64,000 nucleotides of DNA from JBBKWH01 sp037968855. Its GTDB lineage: Bacteria; Pseudomonadota; Gammaproteobacteria; Pseudomonadales; Moraxellaceae. The stretch's first letter is position 1. The number at the start of each line of letters is the position of its first letter. The stretch is from assembly GCA_037968855.1 (NCBI GenBank), contig JBBKWH010000021.1:1-64000 (forward strand), written 5' to 3'. The notes under the pieces were generated by a model. It searched no databases. It saw nothing but the letters and a program-made list of their open reading frames with translations, and was not told the origin of the DNA. A program made the translations under genes and the position numbers. Shown in pieces: positions 17,598-26,717 of this stretch.

Positions 17598-17641
17598 CGA
17601 TTTTTTACCAAATGCCTATAGAGGCAAACAACGACACAACA

Positions 17642-17659
17642 CGTAAGCCAAAACGTACA
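17642..17659 (-). promoter_or_regulatory. GacA/UvrY-type upstream activating palindrome
   Basis: The minus strand reads TGTACG-N6-CTTACG. The consensus upstream activating sequence of GacA-controlled small RNA genes is TGTAAG-N6-CTTACA, so 10 of 12 specified bases match with exact spacing. Its centre lies about 65 bp before the inferred start of the GGA-rich RNA, the distance seen for rsmX/Y/Z genes. It falls just after the xthA stop codon. Confidence 0.6.
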
Positions 17660-17681
17660 TTGAGTTTACACGGCGAATCAT

Positions 17682-18488
17682 TTAGGCCCAGCGATAGTCC
17701 ACCACCACCGGTGCATGGTCACTAAAGCGTGCATCACGATAGATAAACACTTGTTCAATCTGATCTTTCCAATCGGCAGAGGCCATTTGGTAATCAATCC
17801 GCCAACCCACGTTTTTGGCCCATGCTTGGCCGCGATTAGACCACCACGAATATTCGTCTGCCTGCTGATTTTTGGCACGGAAGGCATCAACAAAGCCGAC
17901 CTCATCAAATAGGCTATCCATCCATGCCCGTTCGTGTGGCAAAAAGCCAGAGTTTTTGAGGTTGCCTTTCCAGTTTTTGATATCGGCTTGCTTGTGGGCA
18001 ATATTGACATCGCCACAGACGATGATCGAGCGGTTACTATCACGCCATTGTTCAAACTTGGGCATGATTTGGCTCAAAAACTCGTCTTTACGCGCTTGCG
18101 CCTCGTCGCCACTAGAGCCTGATGGAAAATAAGCCGATGCCACAGCAAACGTGCCGCCATCGGGCCGTGCAAATTCGGCAAGGGTAAAGCGGCCTTGGCT
18201 GTCGCAAATGTCAAAACCTAAACCGTCGGTCACCGACACAAACGGCAGGCGGCTATAAATGGCGGTTCCGGCATAACCGGCTTTTTGCGCGGGGAATAGG
18301 TGGGTGTACCAGAGGGGTGGTTTGTGGCTGTCGAGCCATTGGTGGCTTTGTAGGCGGGTTTCTTGTAGGCAGACGATATCGGCGTCCGATTGGTCGATCC
18401 ACTCCAGCACACCTTTGCTATACGCAGAGCGTAAGCCGTTGAGATTTAAAGAGACGATGCGAACGGTGTCGGCTGCTTTGGCGAGCAT
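17682..18488 (-). CDS. xthA: Exodeoxyribonuclease III (XthA)
   Basis: XthA is an AP endonuclease and 3'-5' exonuclease of base excision repair. The 268-residue product shows the endonuclease/exonuclease/phosphatase fold with the motifs LNLNGLRSA, the metal-binding glutamate in CLQETRL, the CGDVNIAH loop, WRIDYQ, and the catalytic SDHAPV at the C-terminus. The frame extends to 18662, but the ATG at 18488 has AAGGAA upstream and matches family N-termini. It is divergent from pyrE and directly precedes the GGA-rich RNA on the same strand. Confidence 0.95.
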   Translation of the reverse strand: MLAKAADTVRIVSLNLNGLRSAYSKGVLEWIDQSDADIVCLQETRLQSHQWLDSHKPPLWYTHLFPAQKAGYAGTAIYSRLPFVSVTDGLGFDICDSQGRFTLAEFARPDGGTFAVASAYFPSGSSGDEAQARKDEFLSQIMPKFEQWRDSNRSIIVCGDVNIAHKQADIKNWKGNLKNSGFLPHERAWMDSLFDEVGFVDAFRAKNQQADEYSWWSNRGQAWAKNVGWRIDYQMASADWKDQIEQVFIYRDARFSDHAPVVVDYRWA

Positions 18489-18796
18489 GGGGTGTTCCTT
18501 GGACGGGAGATGTGGGGATTTTAGCGGGTTTTGAGAGGGGGAGTGCCAAGATGGTTGATTTAGCTGAAATAGGGGGGTTGGGTGTAGTCTGAGCATTATG
18601 ATGAAAGTGCTAATAGCAGTTTGATCGACAGAGTGCATCGAGAGATTGATGGCGCTTAACAAACGACTTAGTCTTAGCTGGGCGCACCTTTTGCATATCC
18701 CCGAATTCTATTTCCACAAAACTCCCCAACCCGACACGCCGCCTTTGCTATCATTGCCCCCTGTCCTTTTTTGCAAGCCCAAGCGGAGCATCAGCC
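18489..18796. other. Divergent xthA-pyrE intergenic region
   Basis: These 308 bases hold the divergent promoters of xthA and pyrE. GGAG at 18785-18788 is the pyrE ribosome binding site, 8 nt before its ATG. I see no leader peptide with a pyrimidine-type attenuator, no hairpin-plus-T-run and no convincing small gene. Confidence 0.5.
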
Positions 18797-19444
18797 ATGT
18801 CCATTCAGCCCTATAGCACACAGGCATTTATCGAGTTGGCACTTGCCCGTGGCGTGCTCAAATTTGGTGAATTTAGCCTAAAATCTGGCCGAATCAGCCC
18901 GTACTTTTTTAACGCAGGCTTGTTTAACGACGGCGAGGCGCTGTCCATGCTCGCCAGTGGCTATGCCAAAACCTTGATGGACTGCGAAGGCGTCAGCGTG
19001 ATTTTTGGCCCAGCCTATAAAGGCATTCCCTTGGCCGCCGTCACTGCATCGGCGCTATGGCACGAACACGGCGTCAATGTGCCGTGGGCATTTAACCGCA
19101 AAGAAGCCAAAGATCATGGCGAAGGCGGCTTGCTGGTCGGTGCAGCAGTCGAAGGCCAGCGCGTGTGGATTTTGGATGATGTGATTACCGCAGGGACTGC
19201 TGTGCGCGAAGTCATGACGATTTTGAGCGCAGCCGGAGCAACGGTGGCTGGTGTGTTGGTGGCGCTAGACCGCCAAGAGCGCGGTCAAGGCGAGCTATCT
19301 GCCATTCAAGAAGTCGAAAAAGAGTTTGGTATTCCGGTACATGCATTGATCACCATGAGCGATCTGATGGATTATCTGAAAAAACAAGGCCGCGATAGCG
19401 ATCTTGAGCGGATGCAAGCCTATCGGGTGCAATACGGCATTTAA
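18797..19444 (+). CDS. pyrE: Orotate phosphoribosyltransferase PyrE
   Basis: PyrE converts orotate and PRPP to orotidine 5'-monophosphate, the fifth step of de novo pyrimidine synthesis. The 215-residue protein has the family's normal length. It shows FGEFSLKSGRISPYFFN near the N-terminus, IFGPAYKGIPLA, and the PRPP-binding motif VWILDDVITAGTAVRE around residue 120. A GGAG ribosome binding site precedes the ATG, and a strong terminator follows at 19473. It is transcribed alone. Confidence 0.97.
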   Translation: MSIQPYSTQAFIELALARGVLKFGEFSLKSGRISPYFFNAGLFNDGEALSMLASGYAKTLMDCEGVSVIFGPAYKGIPLAAVTASALWHEHGVNVPWAFNRKEAKDHGEGGLLVGAAVEGQRVWILDDVITAGTAVREVMTILSAAGATVAGVLVALDRQERGQGELSAIQEVEKEFGIPVHALITMSDLMDYLKKQGRDSDLERMQAYRVQYGI

Positions 19445-19472
19445 TCAACCGTTATAAAGTTGCCATCACATC

Positions 19473-19501
19473 AAAAGGCCAGTCGAATGATTGGCCTTTT
19501 T
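19473..19501 (+). terminator. pyrE terminator
   Basis: AAAAGGCCA at 19473-19481 pairs perfectly with TGGCCTTTT at 19492-19500 across a 10-nt loop, and the 3' arm ends in a run of T. It lies 29 bp after the pyrE stop. Confidence 0.8.
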
Positions 19502-19620
19502 GCTGGGTCTGTGTATGAGGCAGATCGAAATATTGGGCCGCCACATAGACCATCAATCAACAGAAAACCATCTATCGCTCGCCTATACTAAGCCGCATCT
19601 TGCAACCGTACAGGCCAGTT

Positions 19621-20562
19621 ATGCGCGTTCTTGTCGTTATGGATCCGATTGAGCGGATCAACATCAAAAAAGATTCTACGCTTGCCATGTTATGGGCAGC
19701 CAAACGGCGCGGCCATACGCTGGGCTATGCCTTGCAAGGCGATTTGTTTATTGATCGGGGTCACGCCTTTGGCCAGATTAAGCCACTTGATGTGTTTGAA
19801 AACACCAGTGATTTTTATACCTTGGGCGACAGCAAGATTGAACGCTTGGCCGATTACGATGTGATCTTGATGCGTAAAGATCCACCGTTTGATATGAACT
19901 TTGTCTACACCACTTATATTTTAGAGCAAGCCGAGCGTGACGGTGCTTGGATTATTAATAAGCCGCAAAGCCTGCGTGATTGCAACGAAAAACTGTTTGC
20001 CACTCAGTTTCCTGAACTGATGGTGCCGACCCGTGTCACCAGTCAAGAGTCATTAATTCGTGAGTTTTTGGCCGAGCATGATGACATCATTGTTAAGCCG
20101 TTGGATGGTATGGGCGGGGCAGGGATTTTTCGGCTACAAACAGGTAGTCCAAACGTGGGTTCAACCTTAGAGATGCTGACCGGATTGGGCCAATGGCCGA
20201 TTATGGCGCAAAAATATATTCCGGCGATTGTTGATGGTGACAAGCGTATTTTGATGATCAACGGCGAGCCTGTGCCGTATTGCTTGGCGCGCATTCCGCC
20301 CGCAGGCGAGACCCGTGGCAATTTGGCTGCTGGTGGTCGCGGTGAAGCACGGCCCTTGACTGACAAAGACCGCGAGATTGCGGCCAAAGTTGGGCCGGTT
20401 TTGCGGGAGAAAGGCTTGGTGTTTGTTGGCCTTGATGTGATTGGTGAGTATGTGACCGAAATTAACGTCACCAGTCCCACCTGTATTCGCGAAATTGACA
20501 CGCAGTTTGGCACGTCGATTGCGGATGATTTATTTGCGGTGTTAGAGCGTGGACAGGCGTGA
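19621..20562 (+). CDS. gshB: Glutathione synthetase GshB
   Basis: GshB is an ATP-grasp ligase that joins glycine to gamma-glutamylcysteine to make glutathione. The 313-residue product matches E. coli GshB (316) in length. It shows VMDPIERINIKKDST at the N-terminus, VILMRKDPPFDMNF, the glycine-rich loop PLDGMGGAGIFR, GEPVPYCLARIPPAGETRGNLA, and NVTSPTCIREI with the metal-binding residues. The ATG at 19621 starts a few residues before the VMDP motif; a TTG at 19600 is possible but unlikely. Confidence 0.96.
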   Translation: MRVLVVMDPIERINIKKDSTLAMLWAAKRRGHTLGYALQGDLFIDRGHAFGQIKPLDVFENTSDFYTLGDSKIERLADYDVILMRKDPPFDMNFVYTTYILEQAERDGAWIINKPQSLRDCNEKLFATQFPELMVPTRVTSQESLIREFLAEHDDIIVKPLDGMGGAGIFRLQTGSPNVGSTLEMLTGLGQWPIMAQKYIPAIVDGDKRILMINGEPVPYCLARIPPAGETRGNLAAGGRGEARPLTDKDREIAAKVGPVLREKGLVFVGLDVIGEYVTEINVTSPTCIREIDTQFGTSIADDLFAVLERGQA

Positions 20563-20628
20563 TACAGGTCTCAGTCTGTTTATTCATAAGATGATGTGCT
20601 GTTCTGATCGGATTACGCAGGATTAGCC

Positions 20629-20658
20629 TTCAAACCATGCTGATTTTAACGGTATGAT
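20629..20658 (+). promoter_or_regulatory. Possible murG promoter
   Basis: TTCAAA (20629-20634) and TATGAT (20653-20658) are separated by 18 bp, a fair sigma-70 match. Transcription would start near 20665, about 75 nt before murG, and would open the second dcw block. Confidence 0.35.
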
Positions 20659-20741
20659 TGGCGATTCATGCAAGTGTGTTTGATCAGCGCTTATCCTGAG
20701 CTTTTACAAGCCTTTTGTTATCGATAGGTGTGCCGAGAATC

Positions 20742-21839
20742 GTGCAAAAAAAACGTATTTCTAATGTCTTGATCATGGCCGCTGGGACGGGTGGCCATGT
20801 TTTTCCGGCTTTGGCAGTGGCGGAGAGTTTGCGTGCGCGTGGCTTGAGCGTGCATTGGTTGGCAACACCGGCCGGTATGGAGCATCGATTGGTTGAGCCG
20901 GCAGGTATTCCTTTGTATCCGATTGATATTCAAGGGGTGCGCGGCAATGGTGTTTTGCGCTTGCTTAAAGCGCCGTTTAAAATTTTGGCCGCGACCATTG
21001 CGGCCATGCGCTTAATGCGTGCGCTAAAAATTGATGCGGTGGCTGGTTTTGGTGGTTATGTGGCAGGGCCAGGTGGTTTGGCGGCGCGGCTGCTGGGTAT
21101 TCCGTTGGTCATCCACGAGCAAAATGCCGTGGCAGGCATGACCAATAGCCACTTGGCACGTTTGGCCACAACCGTCCTACAAGCTTTCCCCAATACCTTT
21201 GCGCCTTCCCCTAAACTGCACACCACGGGTAATCCGGTGCGTGCGGCAATTTGTGCTGTGCCGGATCCAGTGCAGCGTTTTGCGGGGCGCGCTGGGCCAA
21301 TTCGAGTATTGGTCATTGGCGGTTCGTTGGGTGCGCAAGTCTTAAACGAGCGCGTGCCTGCGGCATTGGCCTTGCTGTGTCAGACCATGCAGGGCCAGTC
21401 GATTGAGGTGACCCATCAGTGCGGCCAAAAACAAGTCGATCTGACCCGTCAGCATTACCAAACCCATGCCGCAGCGCAAATGCAATGGGATGTGGTGTCC
21501 TTTATTGATGATATGGCACAGGCGTATGCTGCGGCCGATTTTATCATTTGTCGCGCGGGTGCATTAACCGTGACTGAAGTGGCAACGGCGGGCTTGCCTG
21601 CGGTGTTTGTGCCGCTACCTTCAGCGGTAGATGATCACCAAACGGCCAATGCTAAGTATTTGTCGGTTGGTGGTGCGGCGGTGTTGTGTCCACAGGCGCA
21701 GATGACACCGGAGTCATTGGCAAAAATATTGCAGCCGTTGATGGATCGTACAGTACTGCTTGAGATGGCGATTCGCGCGCGTGCATGCGCCCAGCCAGAT
21801 GCAACAGGCTGTGTGGTGGATGCGATTTTGTCCGTGTGA
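20742..21839 (+). CDS. murG: N-acetylglucosaminyltransferase MurG
   Basis: MurG is a membrane-associated GT28 glycosyltransferase that adds GlcNAc to lipid I to give lipid II. It has the N-terminal glycine-rich motif MAAGTGGHVFPALA, GFGGYVAGPGGLAA, HEQNAVAGMTN, the second glycine-rich loop VIGGSLGAQ, and the UDP-GlcNAc binding segment CRAGALTVTE. No ATG precedes the first motif. GTG at 20742 gives a 365-residue protein and a short N-terminus; GTG 20730 and TTG 20715 are in-frame alternatives. It opens the second dcw block. Confidence 0.95.
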   Translation: MQKKRISNVLIMAAGTGGHVFPALAVAESLRARGLSVHWLATPAGMEHRLVEPAGIPLYPIDIQGVRGNGVLRLLKAPFKILAATIAAMRLMRALKIDAVAGFGGYVAGPGGLAARLLGIPLVIHEQNAVAGMTNSHLARLATTVLQAFPNTFAPSPKLHTTGNPVRAAICAVPDPVQRFAGRAGPIRVLVIGGSLGAQVLNERVPAALALLCQTMQGQSIEVTHQCGQKQVDLTRQHYQTHAAAQMQWDVVSFIDDMAQAYAAADFIICRAGALTVTEVATAGLPAVFVPLPSAVDDHQTANAKYLSVGGAAVLCPQAQMTPESLAKILQPLMDRTVLLEMAIRARACAQPDATGCVVDAILSV

Positions 21840-21872
21840 GGTTGTTTTTTTTATTTTCAGTTGGAGTTGTGC

Positions 21873-23324
21873 ATGTCATTAAGCCCGCAAGTCGCTAGCC
21901 GTTTGATCGAGATTCCAGAGATGCGCCGGATTCGCCGGATGCATTTTATTGGGATTGGTGGTGCGGGCATGTGTGGTATTGCCGAAGTGCTGAAAAACCA
22001 AGGCTATGACATTTCTGGCTCAGATATTAAAGCCAGCAAAACCACCGAGCGCCTAGAGCAAATGGGCGTACAGGTATTTATTGGACATCAGGCCAGCAAT
22101 ATTGATGGCGCAGATGTGCTGGTGGTGTCGACCGCCATCGACCAAAGTAACCCAGAGATTCAAGCGGCCAATCAGCGCCATGTGCCATTGGTACGGCGTG
22201 CCGAAATGTTGGGCGAACTGATGCGTTATCGGCATGGCATTGCGGTGGCTGGCACACATGGCAAGACCACCACTACCAGTTTGTTGACATGTATGCTGGC
22301 CGAGCAAGGCATGGACCCCACCTATGTGATTGGTGGGTTGCTCAATCGCACCGGAACCAATGCCGCCTTGGGCGCGAGTCGTTATTTGGTTGCCGAAGCT
22401 GACGAAAGCGATGCCTCATTTTTGCATTTGCAGCCGATGGCCGCGATTGTGACCAATATTGATGCTGACCATATGGATACCTATGGCGGCAGTTTTGAGA
22501 CGCTCAAAGACACCTTTATTCAGTTTTTGCATAACCTGCCGTTTTATGGTCTGGTGGTGGTGTGTGGCGATGATCCGGTGGTGCGTGAGCTGTTACCGCG
22601 TATCGGTCGCCCAGTGTTGACCTATGGTTTTAATGACAACAACGACATTCGAGCCATTGATGTGCAGCAGATGGGTATGCAAACCCGCTTTACTGTATTG
22701 CGTAAAGATCACGAACCGTTAACGGTTACTCTCAGCATCCCTGGTTTGCATAATGTGCTCAATGCGATGGCGGCGATTGGCATTGCCACCGACGAAGGCG
22801 TGTCAGACGAGGCAATTGCCCGTGCGCTTGAAGGCTTTACTGGTGTAGGGCGGCGTTTTCAGATTCAGGGTGAGTTCCCGATTGAGGGTGGTGTGGTCAA
22901 GTTAATCGATGACTATGGCCATCATCCCAAAGAGGTTGATGCAACCATTAAAGCCGCCAGACAAAGCCATCCCGATCAGCGTTTGGTCATGTTGTTTCAG
23001 CCGCACCGCTTTAGCCGCACCCGTGATTGCTTTGACGATTTTGTCGAGGTGTTATCGCAGGTTGATGTGCTGATGCTACTGGATGTTTATTCTGCTGGCG
23101 AAAAACCAATAGTCGGGGCTGATAGCCGCAGCTTGGCCCGTAGTCTTCGCTTGCGTGGCAAGGTCGAGCCGATTTTAGTCGAGCCGCACGACACCCAGCT
23201 TGAGCCAGTTCTACAAAGCATCCTGCAAGCGGGTGATGTGCTGCTAACACAAGGTGCGGGCAACGTGGGCACGATTTCGGCCGAGTTGGCTCGTCATGGA
23301 TTGTATTTGACCCCATCAGTATAA
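21873..23324 (+). CDS. murC: UDP-N-acetylmuramate--L-alanine ligase MurC
   Basis: MurC adds L-alanine to UDP-MurNAc, the first amino acid of the stem peptide. The 483-residue product has the N-terminal Rossmann motif HFIGIGGAGMCGIAEVL, the Mur-ligase P-loop GTHGKTTT near residue 128, EADESDASFLHLQP, and DDYGHHPKEV at the C-terminal domain boundary. The ATG at 21873 has GGAG 6 nt upstream and is preferred over the TTG at 21861. It follows murG by 33 bp. Confidence 0.97.
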   Translation: MSLSPQVASRLIEIPEMRRIRRMHFIGIGGAGMCGIAEVLKNQGYDISGSDIKASKTTERLEQMGVQVFIGHQASNIDGADVLVVSTAIDQSNPEIQAANQRHVPLVRRAEMLGELMRYRHGIAVAGTHGKTTTTSLLTCMLAEQGMDPTYVIGGLLNRTGTNAALGASRYLVAEADESDASFLHLQPMAAIVTNIDADHMDTYGGSFETLKDTFIQFLHNLPFYGLVVVCGDDPVVRELLPRIGRPVLTYGFNDNNDIRAIDVQQMGMQTRFTVLRKDHEPLTVTLSIPGLHNVLNAMAAIGIATDEGVSDEAIARALEGFTGVGRRFQIQGEFPIEGGVVKLIDDYGHHPKEVDATIKAARQSHPDQRLVMLFQPHRFSRTRDCFDDFVEVLSQVDVLMLLDVYSAGEKPIVGADSRSLARSLRLRGKVEPILVEPHDTQLEPVLQSILQAGDVLLTQGAGNVGTISAELARHGLYLTPSV

Positions 23325-23438
23325 GCGACTGAATGGGTCATACCTGTTGGCGCTCGTCGTGTTAGATTGAGGGCCGATAGGGATATCGGGCGCATCGCTG
23401 TGGTGTGCATTACTTTGATACGTTGATTGGTTGTGGTC

Positions 23439-24362
23439 ATGGATAGCGCAAAGTTTGGCAAAGTCGCGGTATTGTTTGGTGGGTCATCTGCCGAACGAGA
23501 AGTTTCGTTAAATAGTGGACAAGCCGTGCTGCATGCATTGCAAGGCGCAGGCGTCGATGCCGTTGGTTTTGATCCGGCAGAGCGTTCGGTTGCCGAACTC
23601 GCAGGTTTTGATCGGGCGTTTATTGTGCTGCATGGCCGTGGTGGCGAAGACGGTCAGATCCAAGGCTTGCTGGAATGGATGAACATCCCTTATACCGGAT
23701 CTGGTGTGTTGGCCTCGGCACTGGGTATGGATAAAGCCCGCACCAAGCAACTGTGGCATGGCTGTGAGCTACCAACGGCCGCCTATCGCTTGCTGACAGC
23801 ACAGACTGATTTTGCCAGTGTGGTCAGTGAGTTGGGTCTGCCCTTAATCGTCAAGCCAGTCCACGAAGGCTCAAGCATTGGCATGAGTAAAGTCAACCAT
23901 GCCCACGAGCTAGAGCCAGCCTTTCGTGCAGCCAGTCAACATGATGCGGTGGTGATGGCTGAGCGTTGGATCACCGGACGCGAATTTACCATCGTGGTAT
24001 TAGATGGCAAAGCCTTACCAGTGATTCGCTTGCAGCCGCCTGCTGATGCCGCGTTTTATGATTACCAAGCCAAATATCTACGCAACGACACCACCTATGG
24101 TATCCCCTGCGGGTTGTCTGAATCAGACGAAGCCACCTTACAAGCACTCGCCGTGCGTGCTTTTGAGGCTGTTGGTGCCACCGGCTGGGGTCGGATTGAT
24201 GCCATGCAGGACGATAATGGCCAATTCTGGCTACTTGAGGTCAATACCGTACCGGGTATGACCGATCATAGCTTGGTGCCGATGGCAGCAGCAGCAACCG
24301 GTTTGTCGTTTCCACAGTTGTGCTTGACGATCTTGTCACAAACTTTGGCCGTAGGCGGATAA
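23439..24362 (+). CDS. ddl: D-alanine--D-alanine ligase (Ddl)
   Basis: Ddl makes the D-Ala-D-Ala dipeptide used by MurF. The 307-residue ATP-grasp protein shows VLFGGSSAEREVSLNSG at the N-terminus, the central VLHGRGGEDGQIQG motif, VKPVHEGSSIGMSKV, and the metal-binding end WLLEVNTVPGMTDHSLVP. It is a DdlB-type enzyme by length and by position between murC and ftsQ. The ATG at 23439 is chosen over a TTG at 23427. The gap to ftsQ is 6 bp. Confidence 0.96.
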   Translation: MDSAKFGKVAVLFGGSSAEREVSLNSGQAVLHALQGAGVDAVGFDPAERSVAELAGFDRAFIVLHGRGGEDGQIQGLLEWMNIPYTGSGVLASALGMDKARTKQLWHGCELPTAAYRLLTAQTDFASVVSELGLPLIVKPVHEGSSIGMSKVNHAHELEPAFRAASQHDAVVMAERWITGREFTIVVLDGKALPVIRLQPPADAAFYDYQAKYLRNDTTYGIPCGLSESDEATLQALAVRAFEAVGATGWGRIDAMQDDNGQFWLLEVNTVPGMTDHSLVPMAAAATGLSFPQLCLTILSQTLAVGG

Positions 24363-24368
24363 TAACGC

Positions 24369-25208
24369 ATGGCTGAGCTGCCACCGTCACTAAGACCACG
24401 TCGTACTGCACCAGAGGCAGTAACGGCTCAGGCCGTGCCATGGGGCGAGCGCTTATCGTGGTTGGGTAGCTGGCTGTTGCTGAGCTTGGCGCTACTGCTG
24501 TGTGTGGTCGGTAGCTATGTGTTACTACGAACAGTACAACAGGCGCCTGTTGCACAAATTCGAGTGGCAGGCACGTTGTCAGCGGTTGAAAAACAGCAGT
24601 TGATGACGCGTTTACAGCCAACAGTCAGCGAAGGCTACTTTACCGCTGATCTGGCACGAGTACGTGATAGCGCCTTGGGCTTGTCTTGGGTTGATCGTGT
24701 GGTGGTGACGCGCAACTGGCCCAATGGCATTGTGGTGCGGGTCATGCCGCGTCATGCGGTAGCACGCTGGGGCAGTGGTCGCTTGCTGAGTGATCGCGGT
24801 GAGATTTTTAGCGAAGCAGAGCCGGTTGATCGGCGTGATTTGCCGTTATTGCATGGCCCCGCTAGTCAAAGTGAAGCATTAATGCAGCAATATCGCCAAA
24901 TTAATCAGTGGTTCGCACCATTAGGATTGCATTTGCGTGAGTTGCATCTGACCGAGCGGATGACATGGTTTATGCAGTTTGATACGGGTTTACGGGTGAT
25001 CGTGGATCAAGAGCAAACCCATACCAAGTTGCAACGCTTAAGCCAATTGGCACAAGGCGGCTTAAAACCCGTTTGGCCGCATATTGCCGCGGTCGATTTG
25101 CGTTATCGTAATGGCTTGGCTTTGCAGTGGAAAACCGGTCGACCCCCATTGATTCGTTCAGGGCGTTTTATGACAGTCTCCGATGTGGAGGCTGCGCGTG
25201 GACGCTAA
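24369..25208 (+). CDS. ftsQ: Cell division protein FtsQ
   Basis: FtsQ is a bitopic inner-membrane protein that recruits FtsB-FtsL and later divisome proteins. The 279-residue product has a basic, proline-rich cytoplasmic N-terminus and one membrane segment (about residues 31-53). A POTRA domain follows, starting near VAQIRVAGTLSAVEKQQL, and then the FtsQ beta domain with GEIFSEAEP and MQFDTGLRVIVD. Length is close to E. coli FtsQ (276). It begins just after ddl and precedes ftsA by 63 bp. Confidence 0.94.
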   Translation: MAELPPSLRPRRTAPEAVTAQAVPWGERLSWLGSWLLLSLALLLCVVGSYVLLRTVQQAPVAQIRVAGTLSAVEKQQLMTRLQPTVSEGYFTADLARVRDSALGLSWVDRVVVTRNWPNGIVVRVMPRHAVARWGSGRLLSDRGEIFSEAEPVDRRDLPLLHGPASQSEALMQQYRQINQWFAPLGLHLRELHLTERMTWFMQFDTGLRVIVDQEQTHTKLQRLSQLAQGGLKPVWPHIAAVDLRYRNGLALQWKTGRPPLIRSGRFMTVSDVEAARGR

Positions 25209-25271
25209 TTTTTTGTATTGTTTTTTTAAGCAGCACTGCTGCTTGAGTATGGCTACAAGTCGGAAGCTGTC

Positions 25272-26540
25272 ATGAGTGATACCCCTACGTCCATCGTTGC
25301 CATTGATATCGGCACCAATAAGATTGCGGTACTGGTTGGGCATGTGCATGCGCCGGATCGTATCGAGGTGGTTGGCATGGCGTATGCGCCCAATCGCGGT
25401 ATGAGCAAGGGCGTGATCAAAAACATGGACAAGGTGGTGGCCGCGATTAAAGAAGCGGTGGCCAAGGCCGAAGACATGGCCGACTGCCGGATTCACACTG
25501 CTTGGGTGTCGATCCCTAGTCCAGAATTGATGAGCTTTAACGCCTCCGGCCGTACCCCAGTGATGAATGGCACCATTGGCACCACCGAGGTGGTGCGTAC
25601 CCTAGAGATGGCCAAAAGCAGCCATTTGATGCCGGATCATTATTTAATTAATGCCGTGTCTTTAGGCGTGGCCATTGATGATCAAGAAGAATGGGTTGAG
25701 CATCCGGTCGGCATGGCAGCTAGGCACATTAATGGTCATTACCACCTGATGATGCTACCGATCAACACCATGCAAAACCTTGAGCGTGCCATGAAAGGGG
25801 CGGGCGTCGGTATTGAGCGGATGATTGTCTCAAGCCTTGCTACCGCAGAAGCGGCATTGCTACCGGATGAGCGTGAATATGGCGTGTGCTTGGTCGATAT
25901 TGGCGCAGGCACCACCAATATGTCGGTCTACTTGGATGATCGCTTAATCTTAAGCCATACCTTGCAGCGTGGTGGCGAGCATGTCACCCGTGACATTGCC
26001 GCCGTATTGCAAACCACCACCGAACAAGCCGAAACCTTAAAGATTCGTCATGGTTGTGTGGATCGGGCAGGCATTAAGCCAGACCAAATGATTCAAGTGG
26101 CGGGTGTTGGTGCAGCCGCAGGTTTAACGGTAAGCCGGATTGAACTGGCCGAAATCATCATGGCGCGTTACGAAGAGATTTTTGAGTCTGTACGTGCTCA
26201 GTTAGAGCAAAGCGGTGCGATCAACATCTTACGTCATGGCGTGGTACTGTCTGGAGATGCCAGTCAGATCGAAGGGGCTGTGGTGCTGGCCCGTCGCATC
26301 TTGGGCGTGCAAGTGCATTTGGGCAACACGCCGGTATCGATTGATACTGCTGAGGAGCGCCGCTCTCAGTTACGCCGTCCACTGTATGCCACCGCTTGTG
26401 GCCTGTTGCGCTATACCCAAAGCGATCAACAGCGCATGAGTGACACAGATCCCGACACCGAACGTGGCCAGCCGGTCATGGAGCGTTTGGTATTAACCCC
26501 TTGGCGTCGTTTGATGGATAAACTGCGTCAGGTCATTTAA
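25272..26540 (+). CDS. ftsA: Cell division protein FtsA
   Basis: FtsA is an actin-like ATPase that tethers FtsZ filaments to the inner membrane. The 422-residue protein (E. coli 420) begins with the phosphate-binding motif VAIDIGTNKIAVLVG, contains VCLVDIGAGTTNMSVY (phosphate 2) and VVLSGDASQIEG (adenosine motif). It ends in an amphipathic, basic helix (LTPWRRLMDKLRQVI) typical of the membrane-targeting sequence. It precedes ftsZ by about 175 bp. Confidence 0.97.
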   Translation: MSDTPTSIVAIDIGTNKIAVLVGHVHAPDRIEVVGMAYAPNRGMSKGVIKNMDKVVAAIKEAVAKAEDMADCRIHTAWVSIPSPELMSFNASGRTPVMNGTIGTTEVVRTLEMAKSSHLMPDHYLINAVSLGVAIDDQEEWVEHPVGMAARHINGHYHLMMLPINTMQNLERAMKGAGVGIERMIVSSLATAEAALLPDEREYGVCLVDIGAGTTNMSVYLDDRLILSHTLQRGGEHVTRDIAAVLQTTTEQAETLKIRHGCVDRAGIKPDQMIQVAGVGAAAGLTVSRIELAEIIMARYEEIFESVRAQLEQSGAINILRHGVVLSGDASQIEGAVVLARRILGVQVHLGNTPVSIDTAEERRSQLRRPLYATACGLLRYTQSDQQRMSDTDPDTERGQPVMERLVLTPWRRLMDKLRQVI

Positions 26541-26631
26541 GACTTGAGCGATTCATATTAGAGAATCGCTCCAGACAACTTGTATAAGTGAATGTGTCAA
26601 AACGGCTATTGTGCTTGACAGTTAAGCGCCG

Positions 26632-26659
26632 TTGCCGCCATTCTCAACCCTTTTATGAT
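26632..26659 (+). promoter_or_regulatory. Possible ftsZ promoter
   Basis: TTGCCG (26632-26637) and TATGAT (26654-26659) are spaced 16 bp apart in the ftsA-ftsZ gap. A dedicated ftsZ promoter is common in dcw clusters. A perfect TTGACA at 26615-26620 has no partner -10 at the right distance. Confidence 0.4.
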
Positions 26660-26717
26660 AAGACGAATGCAGTCGAAAAAATCACTGTAATTTGTCGCAA
26701 TGGAGAGCCCTAAAGTC

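Noticed and set aside
26615..26620. Perfect TTGACA before ftsZ
   Set aside because: No -10-like box lies 16-18 bp downstream; the TTGCCG/TATGAT pair fits better.
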